Source: Albimonas marina
GTDB lineage: Bacteria > Pseudomonadota > Alphaproteobacteria > Rhodobacterales > Rhodobacteraceae
Direction of reading: 5' to 3'
Assembly: GCF_029223255.1 (NCBI RefSeq)
Contig: NZ_JARHUC010000004.1
Span: 186,001-250,000 of the forward strand
Length of the DNA: 64,000 nucleotides
The notes beneath the pieces are model-generated. The model had not been told where the DNA came from and made no database searches. It saw only the letters and a list, made by a program, of their open reading frames with translations. Positions within the stretch are counted from its first letter, which is position 1, and every line of letters begins with the position of its first letter. The translations under genes and the position numbers were made by a program. This document shows positions 39,640-48,285 of this stretch, in pieces.

Positions 39640-40497
39640 ATGGCAAGCACGGCAACCACGGACCCCGCGGCGGCGATCGGGCGGACCGAGACGCGGATCG
39701 ACGCGGTCGACCTGCCGCGCGTCGCCGGCATGGCCGCCACGCTGGGCGTCGAGGCGCCCGCCCCCGGCGCGCCCCTGCCGCCGGGCTGGCACTGGCTGTT
39801 CTTCAACGGCGCCGCCGACCGCGCCGACATCGGCCACGACGGCCACCCGAAGCTCGGCGGCTTCCTGCCCGACACCGGCCTGCCGCGCCGCATGTGGGCC
39901 GGCGGACGGCTGAGCTACCTCGCCCCGATCCCCGTGGGCGCCGAGGTCGTGCGCGACAGCGAGATCCTCGACGTCTCCCAGAAATCCGGCCGCTCGGGGC
40001 GGCTGTGCTTCGTCACCGTGCGCCACCGCATCTCGGCGAACGGGACCCTGTGCATCGAGGAGGAGCAGGACATCGTCTACCGCGATCCGCCCGCCCCCGA
40101 CGCCCCCGCCCCGAAGCCCGCCCCCGCCCCCGAGGGCGCCGAGGCCTCCGAGACCGTGACCCCCGACCCGGTGCTGCTGTTCCGCTACTCGGCGCTGACC
40201 TTCAACGGCCACCGCATCCACTACGATCGCCCCTACGCGACGCAGGAGGAAGGCTACCGGGACCTCGTCTTCCACGGCCCCCTGACCGCCACCTACCTGC
40301 AGGACATGGCGCGCCGCCTGCGCCCCGAGGCGCGCCTCGCGGGGTTCGAGTTCCGCGGCATGTCGCCGATCTTCGTCGACCGCCCCTTCCAGACCCAGGC
40401 CGCGGCGGGCGAGAGCCCCGACGCCCTCTCGCTCTGGGCCCGCGGCCCGGAGGGGGAGCTGTGCATGAAGGCCTCCGCCCGGTTCGAGGACCGCTGA
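39640..40497 (+). CDS. MaoC-type hydratase, mesaconyl-/itaconyl-CoA hydratase-like
   Basis: A 285-residue member of the double hot-dog FAS1-like dehydratase group. The N-terminal half has WHWLFFN and a MWAGGRLSYLAPIPVG stretch; the C-terminal half has the catalytic hydratase pattern with FNGHRIHYDRPYA. This arrangement is characteristic of mesaconyl-C4-CoA or itaconyl-CoA hydratases and the yeast Htd2 family. It overlaps the CoA-ester lyase gene by one base (TGATG), and a class I fumarase follows, which supports a C5-dicarboxylate role. GAGAAGAGAGACGGG precedes the ATG. Confidence 0.8.
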   Translation: MASTATTDPAAAIGRTETRIDAVDLPRVAGMAATLGVEAPAPGAPLPPGWHWLFFNGAADRADIGHDGHPKLGGFLPDTGLPRRMWAGGRLSYLAPIPVGAEVVRDSEILDVSQKSGRSGRLCFVTVRHRISANGTLCIEEEQDIVYRDPPAPDAPAPKPAPAPEGAEASETVTPDPVLLFRYSALTFNGHRIHYDRPYATQEEGYRDLVFHGPLTATYLQDMARRLRPEARLAGFEFRGMSPIFVDRPFQTQAAAGESPDALSLWARGPEGELCMKASARFEDR

Positions 40498-41294
40498 TGC
40501 CCGATCCCCGCAGCTACCTCTTCGTTCCCGGCCAGCGCCCCGACCGCTTCGCCAAGGCCGCGGCCTCGGGCGCGCAGGCGATCATCCTCGACCTCGAGGA
40601 CGCCGTGGGCCCCGAGCAGAAGGGCGAGGCCCGCTCCCATGTCGCGAGCTGGCTCGCCGACGGCGGCGCCGGGCTGGTGCGCGTGAACGGGCAGGGCACG
40701 CCCTGGTTCGACGACGACCTCGCCATGCTCGCCGCCGCCCCCTCGACCGGGGTGATGGTGCCCAAGGCGGACCCGCAGGCGCTGGCCGAGGTCGCCGCCC
40801 GCCTGCCGGGCCGGCCCCTGCTGGCGCTGATCGAGACGGCCGCCGGCCTCGCCTCCCTGCGCGAGGCCGCCCGCGTGCCCGGCGTCGCCCGCCTCGCCTT
40901 CGGCAACATCGACTTCTCCGCCGACCTCGGCCTCGACGGCCCGGACGAGGCGCTGGACCCCGCCCGGTTCGAGATCGTCCTCGCCTCCCGCCTCGCCGAC
41001 CTGCCGCCGCCGGTGGACGGCGTGCGGGTGGAGCTGGAGGACGCCGCGGGCCTGAGCGCCGAGGTCGTGCGCAAGCGGGGGCTGGGCTTCGGCGCGAAGC
41101 TCTGCATCCATCCCGCGCAGGTCGGCCCGGTGAACGCCGGCTTCGCCCCCTCCGAGGCCGAGATCGCCTGGGCCCGCCGGATCGAGGCCGCGATGGCCGA
41201 GGCCGCCGGCTCCGCCGTGCGGGTCGACGGCAAGATGGTCGACAAGCCCGTGCTCGACAAAGCCCGCCGCATCCTCGCCAACGCGCCCGGCTGA
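40497..41294 (+). CDS. CitE-type CoA-ester lyase (HpcH/HpaI family)
   Basis: Magnesium-dependent lyase of 265 residues of the citrate lyase beta/malyl-CoA/citramalyl-CoA lyase group. SYLFVPGQRPDRFAKAA is the typical start, LDLEDAVGPEQK holds a metal-binding region, LIETAAGLAS the catalytic glutamate, and GAKLCIHPAQV the C-terminal active-site loop. Coupled by a TGATG overlap to the MaoC-type hydratase. With that partner the best guess is cleavage of a citramalyl-CoA into acetyl-CoA and pyruvate, but malyl-CoA or beta-methylmalyl-CoA are possible. Confidence 0.85.
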   Translation: MPDPRSYLFVPGQRPDRFAKAAASGAQAIILDLEDAVGPEQKGEARSHVASWLADGGAGLVRVNGQGTPWFDDDLAMLAAAPSTGVMVPKADPQALAEVAARLPGRPLLALIETAAGLASLREAARVPGVARLAFGNIDFSADLGLDGPDEALDPARFEIVLASRLADLPPPVDGVRVELEDAAGLSAEVVRKRGLGFGAKLCIHPAQVGPVNAGFAPSEAEIAWARRIEAAMAEAAGSAVRVDGKMVDKPVLDKARRILANAPG

Positions 41295-41298
41295 AAGG

Positions 41299-41345
41299 GC
41301 GCGCGCCCCGGGTCAGGCCCGGGGCGCCGCGCGCCGGCCGTTTCC
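41299..41345 (+). terminator. Hairpin terminator after CitE-type gene
   Basis: CGCCCCGGG (41304-41312) pairs with CCCGGGGCG (41318-41326) around a TCAGG loop, extended outward with one bulge to 41299-41332, and followed by GTTTCCGTTGCC. It starts a few bases after the lyase stop codon and may reduce read-through into the fumarase gene. Confidence 0.55.
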
Positions 41346-41414
41346 GTTGCCCCTTCGCGCGCGCGGGTGCAGACAGGGGGCCGCGCGCCCCAGAGCCCAG
41401 CCAGGAGCCAGGCC

Positions 41415-42932
41415 ATGACCGTGATTCACCCCGACCACATCGTCGAAAGCGTCCGCTCGGCCCTGCAGTACATCTCGATCTACCACGCGCCCGACTACCT
41501 CGAGCGCCTGGTCGAGGCCTGGCATGCCGAGGAGAGCGTGCCCGCGAAGAACGCCATCGGCCAGATCCTGCAGTCCGCCCGCCTCGCCGCCATCGGGCGC
41601 CGCCCGATCTGCCAGGACACCGGCATGGTCACCGTCTTCGCGAAGCTGGGGCAGGGCGCCCGCATCGGCGGCGACCGCCCGCTGGACGAGCTGATCAACG
41701 AGGCCACCCGCCTCGCCTATCTCGACGCCGGCAACCCGCTGCGCGCCTCGATGGTGCGCGATCCGCTGTTCGACCGCACCAACACCCGCGACAACACCCC
41801 CGCCGTCACCCACGTGGAGCTGACCACCGGGAACGAGCTGGAGCTGATCCTTGCCGCCAAGGGCGGCGGGTCCGAGAACAAGGCGCGCTTCACCGTCCTC
41901 AACCCCGCCGCCTCGGTCGAGGACTGGGTGGTCGAGACCGTCTCGAAGCTCGGCGCGGGCTGGTGCCCGCCGGGCGTGATCTCGATCGGGGTGGGCGGCA
42001 GCGCCGAGAAGGCGATGCTGCTGGGCAAGCGCGCCGCGCTCGACCCCATCGACATGGGCCGCCTGCTGAAGGAGGGGCCGAAGGACCGGATCGAGGAGAT
42101 GCGCCTCGACCTCTACCACCGCATCAACGGGCTGGGCATCGGCGCGCAGGGCCTCGGCGGTCTCGCCACCGTGGTGGACGTGAAGGTCGCGACCTACCCG
42201 ACCCACGCCGCCTCCAAGCCCGTGGCGCTGATCCCGCAATGCGCCGCCAACCGCCACGCCCACCTGCGCCTGACCGGCGAGGGCGCGGTGCACCTGACCC
42301 CGCCCCCCCTCTCGGCCTTCCCCGAGATCGAGCCGGGCGCCGACGGCCCCGCCCCCCGCCGCGTGAACCTCGACACGCTGACGAAGGAGGAGGCGGCGGG
42401 CTGGAAGATCGGCGAGACGCTGCTCCTCTCCGGCCGCCTGCTGACCGGCCGCGACGCCGCCCACAAGCGCATGGCCGAGACGCTGGCGCGGGGCGAGGAG
42501 CTGCCCGTCTCCCTCCGCGGCCGGGCGATCTACTACGTCGGTCCCGTGGACCCGGTGGGCGACGAGGTGGTGGGCCCCGCCGGCCCCACCACCTCCACCC
42601 GCATGGACGGGTTCACGGACATGGTGCTCGACCAGGGGATCATCGCCATGATCGGCAAGGCCGAGCGCGGGCCCGCCACGGTCGACTCGATCGCCAGGCA
42701 CGGCGCCAGCTACCTGATCGCCGTCGGCGGCGCCGCGGTGCTGGTCGCCCAGGCGGTGCGAGAGGCCCGGATCCTCGCCTGGGAGGACCTGGGCATGGAG
42801 GCGATCCGCGAATTCGTGGTCGAGGACATGCCCGTCACCGTGGCCGTCGACGCGCAGGGCGGCTCGATCCACGCCGAGGGTCCCGCCCGCTGGCGCCGCC
42901 CCGCCCCCCCGCGCCAGACCGCGGACGCCTGA
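41415..42932 (+). CDS. Class I fumarate hydratase (Fe-S), possible mesaconase
   Basis: Iron-sulfur fumarase of 505 residues. The alpha-like half has CQDTG (a cluster cysteine near residue 67) and GGGSENKAR, the beta-like half has the C-terminal TS-type hydratase fold with GPTTSTRMD and related turns, and a further cluster cysteine lies in PQCAANRHAH. I chose ATG 41415, preceded by AGCCAGGAGCC, over an in-frame ATG at 41367. Class I fumarases often also hydrate mesaconate to citramalate, which would fit the two upstream genes; alternatively it is just the TCA-cycle enzyme. Confidence 0.9.
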   Translation: MTVIHPDHIVESVRSALQYISIYHAPDYLERLVEAWHAEESVPAKNAIGQILQSARLAAIGRRPICQDTGMVTVFAKLGQGARIGGDRPLDELINEATRLAYLDAGNPLRASMVRDPLFDRTNTRDNTPAVTHVELTTGNELELILAAKGGGSENKARFTVLNPAASVEDWVVETVSKLGAGWCPPGVISIGVGGSAEKAMLLGKRAALDPIDMGRLLKEGPKDRIEEMRLDLYHRINGLGIGAQGLGGLATVVDVKVATYPTHAASKPVALIPQCAANRHAHLRLTGEGAVHLTPPPLSAFPEIEPGADGPAPRRVNLDTLTKEEAAGWKIGETLLLSGRLLTGRDAAHKRMAETLARGEELPVSLRGRAIYYVGPVDPVGDEVVGPAGPTTSTRMDGFTDMVLDQGIIAMIGKAERGPATVDSIARHGASYLIAVGGAAVLVAQAVREARILAWEDLGMEAIREFVVEDMPVTVAVDAQGGSIHAEGPARWRRPAPPRQTADA

Positions 42933-43135
42933 GCCGACGGCGGCCGCGCCGGCCCGCCCGACCGGCGGGCCTCCCCGCCCCGCCCCGACGGCAACCGACC
43001 GGCGGCAGGGACGTCTTGCCTCGCGCCTGACCGGCCGGCAGGCCCGGTTGCATCTTTCATCGGGCGGTTAACCCGCGTATCCGTAGAGGCTGAACCCGGC
43101 CCCGCGGGCCGGAAGCGATGAGGAGAGGAAACGTC

Positions 43136-44371
43136 ATGGCCGAGGCCTATATCGTGGACCACTGCCGCACCCCGCGCGGCATCGGCAAGGTCGGCAAGGG
43201 CGCGCTGGCGGACATGCATCCCCAGCACCTGGGCGCCGCGGTGCTCGGCGCGCTGCGCGACCGCAACAACCTCGACACCTCCAAGGTCGACGACATCGTC
43301 TGGGGCACCTCCAACCAGACCGGCACCCAGGGCGGCGACCTGGGCCGCATGTCGGCGCTGGACGCGGGCTACGACGTGCGCGCCTCGGGCGTGACGCTCG
43401 ACCGCTTCTGCGGCTCGGGCCTGACCGTCGCGGCGCTGGGCGCCTCCACCGTCATGGCCGGCTGGCAGGACGTGGTCATCGCCGGCGGCTGCGAGATGAT
43501 GTCCTACTCCTTCTCGCCCGAGGGGCGCCGCTCGGTCGGCCTCGACGGCGGCAACATGCGCCTGCGCGAAGCGCATCCGCAGGTCTCGCAGGGCGTCTGC
43601 GCCGACGCGATCGCCTCGATCGAGGGCATCTCCCGCCGCGCGACCGAGGAGCTGGCCGTCGAATCGCAGCGCCGCGCCGCCCAGTCGCTCGCCGACGGGC
43701 GCTTCGAGAAGTCGCTGATCAAGGTCTACAAGGCCGACGGCACCCTGGCGCTGGACCATGAGGAGTTCCCGCGCCCGCAGACCACGCTCGAGTCGCTGGC
43801 CCAGCTGAAGCCCTCGTTCGAGGCGATGATGGACTATCCCATCGACGCCACCGGCGCGACGCACGGCCAGCTGATCCGCAAGGCCTACCCCGACCTGAAG
43901 ATCGAGCACATCCACCACGCCGGCAACTCCTCGGGCGTCGTCGACGGCGCGGCCGCGATCCTGGTCGCCTCGAAAGAGGCCTGCGAGGCCAACGGCTGGA
44001 AGCCCCGCGCCAAGATCACCCACGCGGTGAACATCGGCGACAGCCCCGAGCTGATGCTGAACGCCCCCGTCCCCGCCGCCCGCAAGGCGCTGGAGCGGGC
44101 CGGCCTGACGCCCGACGACATCGACCTGTGGGAGGTCAACGAGGCCTTCGCCGTGGTCGCCGAGAAGTTCATCCGCGACATGAAGCTGGACCGCGACAAG
44201 GTGAACGTTTGCGGCGGCTCGATCGCGCTGGGCCACCCGATCGGCGCCACCGGCGCGATCCTGATCGGCACCCTGATCGACGAGCTGGAGCGCCAGGACA
44301 AGCACCGCGGCCTGGTCACCATGTGCGCCGCCGGCGGCATGGCCCCCGCGCTGATCATCGAGCGTCTCTGA
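43136..44371 (+). CDS. Acetyl-CoA acetyltransferase (thiolase)
   Basis: Thiolase of 411 residues that condenses two acetyl-CoA or cleaves a 3-ketoacyl-CoA. The nucleophilic cysteine lies in DRFCGSG (about residue 91), the catalytic histidine in GHPIGATGA and the second cysteine in MCAAGGMAPA near the end. GGAGAGGAAACGTC precedes ATG 43136; an in-frame ATG at 43118 is less well placed. It follows the fumarase gene after 203 bases and may be a separate unit. Confidence 0.93.
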   Translation: MAEAYIVDHCRTPRGIGKVGKGALADMHPQHLGAAVLGALRDRNNLDTSKVDDIVWGTSNQTGTQGGDLGRMSALDAGYDVRASGVTLDRFCGSGLTVAALGASTVMAGWQDVVIAGGCEMMSYSFSPEGRRSVGLDGGNMRLREAHPQVSQGVCADAIASIEGISRRATEELAVESQRRAAQSLADGRFEKSLIKVYKADGTLALDHEEFPRPQTTLESLAQLKPSFEAMMDYPIDATGATHGQLIRKAYPDLKIEHIHHAGNSSGVVDGAAAILVASKEACEANGWKPRAKITHAVNIGDSPELMLNAPVPAARKALERAGLTPDDIDLWEVNEAFAVVAEKFIRDMKLDRDKVNVCGGSIALGHPIGATGAILIGTLIDELERQDKHRGLVTMCAAGGMAPALIIERL

Positions 44372-44403
44372 CCTCGCCCGGCCCCTGAGGGCCGGCCGAT
44401 CCC

Positions 44404-44440
44404 GGGCGCGGCGCTCTTCCCGAGCGCCGCGCCCTTCCCG
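44404..44440. terminator. Bidirectional terminator between thiolase and creatinase genes
   Basis: A perfect 13-bp stem (44404-44416 with 44422-44434) closes the loop TTCCC between two convergent genes and is followed by TTCCCGTT on the plus strand. It is well placed to end both transcripts. Confidence 0.65.
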
Positions 44441-44482
44441 TTCCGGGCCGCGCCCGGCGCCGAGCCCCCCGTTCCCGACCGG

Positions 44483-45700
44483 TCAGGCGACGACGTTCGC
44501 CTCGGGGCCGTAGGGGAACCGGGTGATGTTCTCTGCCCCGGTCTCGCCGACCACCAGGATGTCGTGCTCGCGGTAGCCGCCGGCGCCGGGGCGCCCCTCG
44601 GGGATCCACAGCATCGGCTCCATCGAGACGACCATGCCGGGCTCCAGCACCGTCTCCACGTCCTCGCGCAGCTCCAGCCCCGCCTCGCGGCCGTAGTAGT
44701 GCGACAGGATCCCGAAGGAGTGGCCGTAGCCGAAGGAGCGGAACTCCAGCAGGCCCTCCTCGGCGAAGAAGGCGTTGATCCCCTCGCAGATCTGCGCGCA
44801 GGTCACGCCGGGGCGGATCAGCGACAGGCCGAGCTCATGGGCGGCGACGTTGGCCCGCCACAGGCGCAGGGTCTCGGCGTCCGGCTCGCCCAGCGTCAGG
44901 GTCCGCTCCAGCGCGGTGTAGTAGCCCGAGATCATCGGGAAGGCGTTCAGGCTCAGCAGGTCGCCGCCGCGCAGGGCGCGGGTGGTGACGGGGTTGTGCG
45001 CGCCGTCGGTGTTCAGGCCGGACTGGAACCACACCCAGCTGTCGCGAAGCTCCGAGTCGGGGTGCGCGCGGGCGATCTCCAGCTCCATCGCGTCGCGCCC
45101 GGCCATGGCCACGTCGATCTCGCGGGCGCCCTCGCGGATCGCGCTCCGGATCGCCTCGCCGCCGAGGTCGGCGATGCGCGCGCCCTCCCGGATCAGGGCG
45201 ATCTCCTCGGGGGACTTGATCATGCGGGCCTGCATGGCGGGCTGGGCGACGTCGACCAGCTCGATCCCCGGCGCGGCCTCCGCCAGCGCGTCGCGCGCGG
45301 CCAGCGTCAGGTGGTCGGCCTCGATCCCCACCCGGCGCGCGGCGCCCATCCGCGCGGCCGCGGCGCGCTGGAAGTTGCCGCGCCGCCAGTCGGTGTAGAT
45401 CACGTTCTCGCACCAGCTGCGCCGCCGCGGCTGGCCGGCGTCGATGTTGGCGGTGATCGTGGTGCAGGCCTCGGGCGTGACCACGCAGCCGTAGGGCCGC
45501 CCGAAGCTGCAATAGAGGAAGCCGGTGTAGTAGGCGATGTTGTGCATCGAGGTCAGCAGCGCCGCCTCGATCCCCCGCTCGGCCATGATCGCGCGCAGGC
45601 TGGCGATGCGGCGGGCGTACTCGCCCTCGGAGAACGGCAGCGGCGCGCGCGGGCCGTTGGGGCGCACGAAGCTTTCGGGACGGTCGTGAAGGCCGCTCAT
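44483..45700 (-). CDS. Creatinase (creatine amidinohydrolase)
   Basis: Hydrolase of 405 residues with the pita-bread fold, splitting creatine into sarcosine and urea. Agreement with Pseudomonas creatinase (403 residues) is visible along the whole chain: FLYCSFGRPYG, the substrate histidine in NTDGAHNPVTTR, ALERTL, HSFGILSHYYGREAGLEL, EPGMVVSMEP and GAGGYREHDIL. These include the catalytic His and the Glu residues that bind the guanidinium group; metal ligands of true aminopeptidases are replaced. GAGGACACGCG precedes the ATG. No creatininase or sarcosine oxidase gene lies in the window. Confidence 0.9.
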   Translation of the reverse strand: MSGLHDRPESFVRPNGPRAPLPFSEGEYARRIASLRAIMAERGIEAALLTSMHNIAYYTGFLYCSFGRPYGCVVTPEACTTITANIDAGQPRRRSWCENVIYTDWRRGNFQRAAAARMGAARRVGIEADHLTLAARDALAEAAPGIELVDVAQPAMQARMIKSPEEIALIREGARIADLGGEAIRSAIREGAREIDVAMAGRDAMELEIARAHPDSELRDSWVWFQSGLNTDGAHNPVTTRALRGGDLLSLNAFPMISGYYTALERTLTLGEPDAETLRLWRANVAAHELGLSLIRPGVTCAQICEGINAFFAEEGLLEFRSFGYGHSFGILSHYYGREAGLELREDVETVLEPGMVVSMEPMLWIPEGRPGAGGYREHDILVVGETGAENITRFPYGPEANVVA

Positions 45701-45897
45701 CGCGTGTCCTCATCCAGTCGCCGGACGGGGACGCGCCGCGCCCGACGAGGCATCCGGGCGTGCAGGACAGGGGGCCGGGGCGCAGGGGCGCCGCGGATGC
45801 GCGCCCGGGGCCAGCCCCGGCCGCCCGCGTCGACGCCATCGCCGCGGAGCGCGCCCGACTCCGATAGCCGCGCCCGTGGCGCCGATCAAGCGGGATC

Positions 45898-46317
45898 TCA
45901 GAGCCGTTCGAGCAGCCCTACCAGCAGCGGCCGCAGGCGGCGCAGCTCCTCGCGATGCGCCTCCGACAGGGCCAGCAGCAGGCGCTCGGCGCGCTCGGTC
46001 GGGGCGATCACCCGGCGGCGGCCGTCCTCCGCGTCGTCGAGGCGGCGCACCAGGCCCAGCGCCTCGAGGCGGCTGGCCAGTTCGCTGGCGCTGTGGGGGC
46101 GCAGGAGCAGCGCTTCGGCCAGCTCCCCGACCGAGAGCGCGCGCGCCTCCGCCGCCCGGATGGCCAGCAGCGCCTGGTGCTGCTGGGGCGTCAGCCCCTC
46201 GCCGGCGGCGGCGGTCTCGCTGAAGTGCAGGAAGCCGCGAAGCTGGCGGCGGAAGGCCGCCAGCGTGCGGATGTCCGCGTCCGAGACCGGGTCGTCGATG
46301 GGGGGCGTCGCCGTCAT
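45898..46317 (-). CDS. MarR family transcriptional regulator
   Basis: Winged-helix regulator of 139 residues (159 if translation starts at the in-frame ATG at 46377). HTH residues lie around LTPQQHQALLAIRAAE and LSVGELAEALLLRPHSASELASRLEALGLV; the wing carries RRLDDAEDGRRRVIAPTERA. Neither start has an evident ribosome-binding site; with the longer form the operator-like dyad lies directly before the gene. It is divergent from the HPP/CBS gene and probably controls it or itself. Confidence 0.85.
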   Translation of the reverse strand: MTATPPIDDPVSDADIRTLAAFRRQLRGFLHFSETAAAGEGLTPQQHQALLAIRAAEARALSVGELAEALLLRPHSASELASRLEALGLVRRLDDAEDGRRRVIAPTERAERLLLALSEAHREELRRLRPLLVGLLERL

Positions 46318-46381
46318 GCGCAGCGTTCTGGCGCCGGTCCCGGTCGTCGGCAAGCGCGAAGGCGGCTTGAGGTGCATCGTG

Positions 46382-46403
46382 TTGCGATATAAATCGACCG
46401 CAA
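46382..46403. promoter_or_regulatory. Nested dyad between MarR and HPP genes, candidate operator
   Basis: An outer repeat TTGCG (46382-46386) / CGCAA (46399-46403) encloses an inner perfect repeat CGAT (46385-46388) / ATCG (46393-46396), in an AT-rich spot between divergent genes. The form is like MarR-family operators. Confidence 0.45.
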
Positions 46404-46428
46404 CCGCCGGGAACAAGGGGGGCGCGGG

Positions 46429-47598
46429 ATGCGCGATCCGGAAGAGACGCGCGTCCGCGCCCTGCTCAGAAGCCTCGGACCCGCCGTCGCCGCCTCGCCG
46501 CCGCGCGAGGCGTTGCGGGCCGGCCTCGGCGCCTTCGTCGGGCTGCTGGCCGCGGGGCTCTTCGCGCTGTCGCCCGGCGTGGACCTGGAGCTGGGGCTCT
46601 ACCTCGTGGCGGCCTTCGGGGCGACGTCGGTGCTGCTCTTCGCCGTGCCCAACAGCCCCCTCGCGCAGCCCTGGTCGGCGGTGGTCGGCAACGTCTCGGC
46701 GGCGCTGGTCGGGGTGGCGGCCTGCCTGCTGGTCCCCGATCCGGCCTGGCGCATCGCGCTGGCGGTGGGGGCGGCGATCGCGGTCATGGGCCTCCTGCGG
46801 GCCATGCATCCGCCGGGCGGGGCCGTGGCGATGACGGCGGCGATGAGCCCCGACGCGGTGCGCGAGCTGGGCTTCGGCTTCGCCCTCGCCCCGGTGGCGG
46901 CGGGCACCGTGCTGCTGGTCGTCGTCGCCGCGATCCACGCCCGCCTGACCGACCGCCGCTACCCGTTCCGGCGCTTCGGCGAGCCCGACGCTCACGGCGC
47001 CGCAGACGCCCCGGCCGCCGAGCGGCTGGGCCTGTCGGAAGAGGACCTGACGGGCATCCTCAACCGCTACCGCCAGTCGCTGAACCTGGGCGTCGAGGAC
47101 CTCGCCCGCCTGATCGGCGCGGCCGAGATCCAGGCCGCCGGGCGCCGCCTCGGCCCCCAGACCGCCGGGCGGATCATGTCGCGCGACCTCGTCACCGTCG
47201 GCCCGGCCACGCCGCTGGAGACGGTGGCGGACCTGTTCGACCGGCATGGCTACGCCTCCCTGCCGGTGGTCGCGGCGGACGGCAGCTTCCTGGGCGTGAT
47301 CTTCCAGCTCCACCTGATCCGGCGCGCGGTGGCCGACCGGCTGCGCCTGGGGCGCGGCTTCTCGGCGGCGCTGTCGCGGCTGGTGGACCGGGGCTGGCGG
47401 ACTCCGGCGCGGGCGGGCGACGTGATGTCCGTGGCCGTCCCGCGCGCGACCACCTCGACCCCGCTCGCCGCCCTGCTGCCGATGCTGGCAGAGGGCGAGA
47501 CCGAGGCGGTGCCGATCCTGCATGGGGGCAAGCTGGCGGGCATCGTGACCCGCACCGACCTCGTCGCGGCCCTCGCCCGCGAGGCGCTGCGGGGCTGA
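46429..47598 (+). CDS. HPP family membrane protein with CBS domain pair
   Basis: Inner-membrane protein of 389 residues. The N-terminal part (about 25-170) has four helices and the HPP signature MHPPGGAVA near residue 126; the C-terminal half (about 240-385) is a cytoplasmic CBS pair (IMSRDLVTVGPATPLETVADL and DVMSVAVPRATTSTPLAALLP) that may bind adenosyl ligands. HPP proteins of plants and cyanobacteria have been linked to nitrite transport, which would suit the neighbouring NsrR-type locus, but this is inference. Ribosome-binding GGGG stretch before the ATG. Confidence 0.85.
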   Translation: MRDPEETRVRALLRSLGPAVAASPPREALRAGLGAFVGLLAAGLFALSPGVDLELGLYLVAAFGATSVLLFAVPNSPLAQPWSAVVGNVSAALVGVAACLLVPDPAWRIALAVGAAIAVMGLLRAMHPPGGAVAMTAAMSPDAVRELGFGFALAPVAAGTVLLVVVAAIHARLTDRRYPFRRFGEPDAHGAADAPAAERLGLSEEDLTGILNRYRQSLNLGVEDLARLIGAAEIQAAGRRLGPQTAGRIMSRDLVTVGPATPLETVADLFDRHGYASLPVVAADGSFLGVIFQLHLIRRAVADRLRLGRGFSAALSRLVDRGWRTPARAGDVMSVAVPRATTSTPLAALLPMLAEGETEAVPILHGGKLAGIVTRTDLVAALAREALRG

Positions 47599-47630
47599 CC
47601 TCAGCGCCGGCGCCGCGGGGACGCCGCCCC

Positions 47631-48089
47631 TCAACCCGCTCCCGCGCCGGATCCTGGCGCGGCGCGCTCGGCCGCGGTCAGGAAGGCGTCGGGGGCCAGG
47701 GCCACGTCGGCCAGCGTCACCCCGTCGAAGACCGCCAGGAACGCCTCCAGCCCCTGCTGCATCACCCGCGGCAGCCGGCAGCAGTCGCCGATCACGCAGG
47801 ACTCGCCGGTCGCGAAGCACTCCACCATCTCGAAGTCCGGCTCGGTCGCGCGCAGCACGTCGCCCAGCCGGATCTCCGCCGCCGGCCGCGCCAGGCGGAA
47901 CCCGCCCGAGCGGCCGCGCACGCCCTCAAGGAACCCCGCGCGCACCAGCGCGGTGACGATCTTGGTCAGGTGCGCGCGCGAGACGCCGTAGGCCGCCGCC
48001 GCCGCGTCGATGGTGGCCAGCCGGTCGCCCGAGGCCGCGGCGTACATCAGCACCCGCAGCGCGTAGTCGGAGAACTTGGTCAGCCGCAT
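47631..48089 (-). CDS. nsrR: NsrR-type Rrf2 family nitric-oxide-sensing repressor
   Basis: Rrf2 regulator of 152 residues. MRLTKFSDYALRVLMYAA is the typical NsrR start, the helix-turn-helix has YGVSRAHLTKIV, and the cluster region EMVECFATGESCVIGDCC has cysteines 91, 98 and 103/104; E. coli NsrR has 91, 96 and 102, so spacing is slightly wider but the MVECF motif is typical. It is divergent from the small membrane protein and globin genes, and a near-consensus NsrR operator lies between. IscR and other Rrf2 proteins were considered and fit less well. Confidence 0.85.
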   Translation of the reverse strand: MRLTKFSDYALRVLMYAAASGDRLATIDAAAAAYGVSRAHLTKIVTALVRAGFLEGVRGRSGGFRLARPAAEIRLGDVLRATEPDFEMVECFATGESCVIGDCCRLPRVMQQGLEAFLAVFDGVTLADVALAPDAFLTAAERAAPGSGAGAG

Positions 48090-48165
48090 CCCGTCCGCTC
48101 CCGTCCCGGCCCCTCCCGTCCGGACATGCCGGGGCGGAGGCGGGGGCGCAAGCCCTCCGGCCAAA

Positions 48166-48188
48166 AAGACGCATTCTAAATGATTCTT
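48166..48188. promoter_or_regulatory. Predicted NsrR operator
   Basis: Two inverted half-sites, AAGACGCATTC (48166-48176) and AAATGATTCTT (48178-48188), flank one base. The known NsrR pattern is AAGATGCATTT-N-AAATGCATCTT; the left half differs at two positions and the right at two. It lies between the divergent nsrR-type gene and the globin operon and would serve both. Confidence 0.65.
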
Positions 48189-48285
48189 TTTGGCGCCATA
48201 TCGGGACCGACCCGAAGCACGCCCCCCGAAGCCCCGGCGACCTCCGCCCCGGCGCGCGTCTTCGGCCCGTTCGAAAGGACACGCC

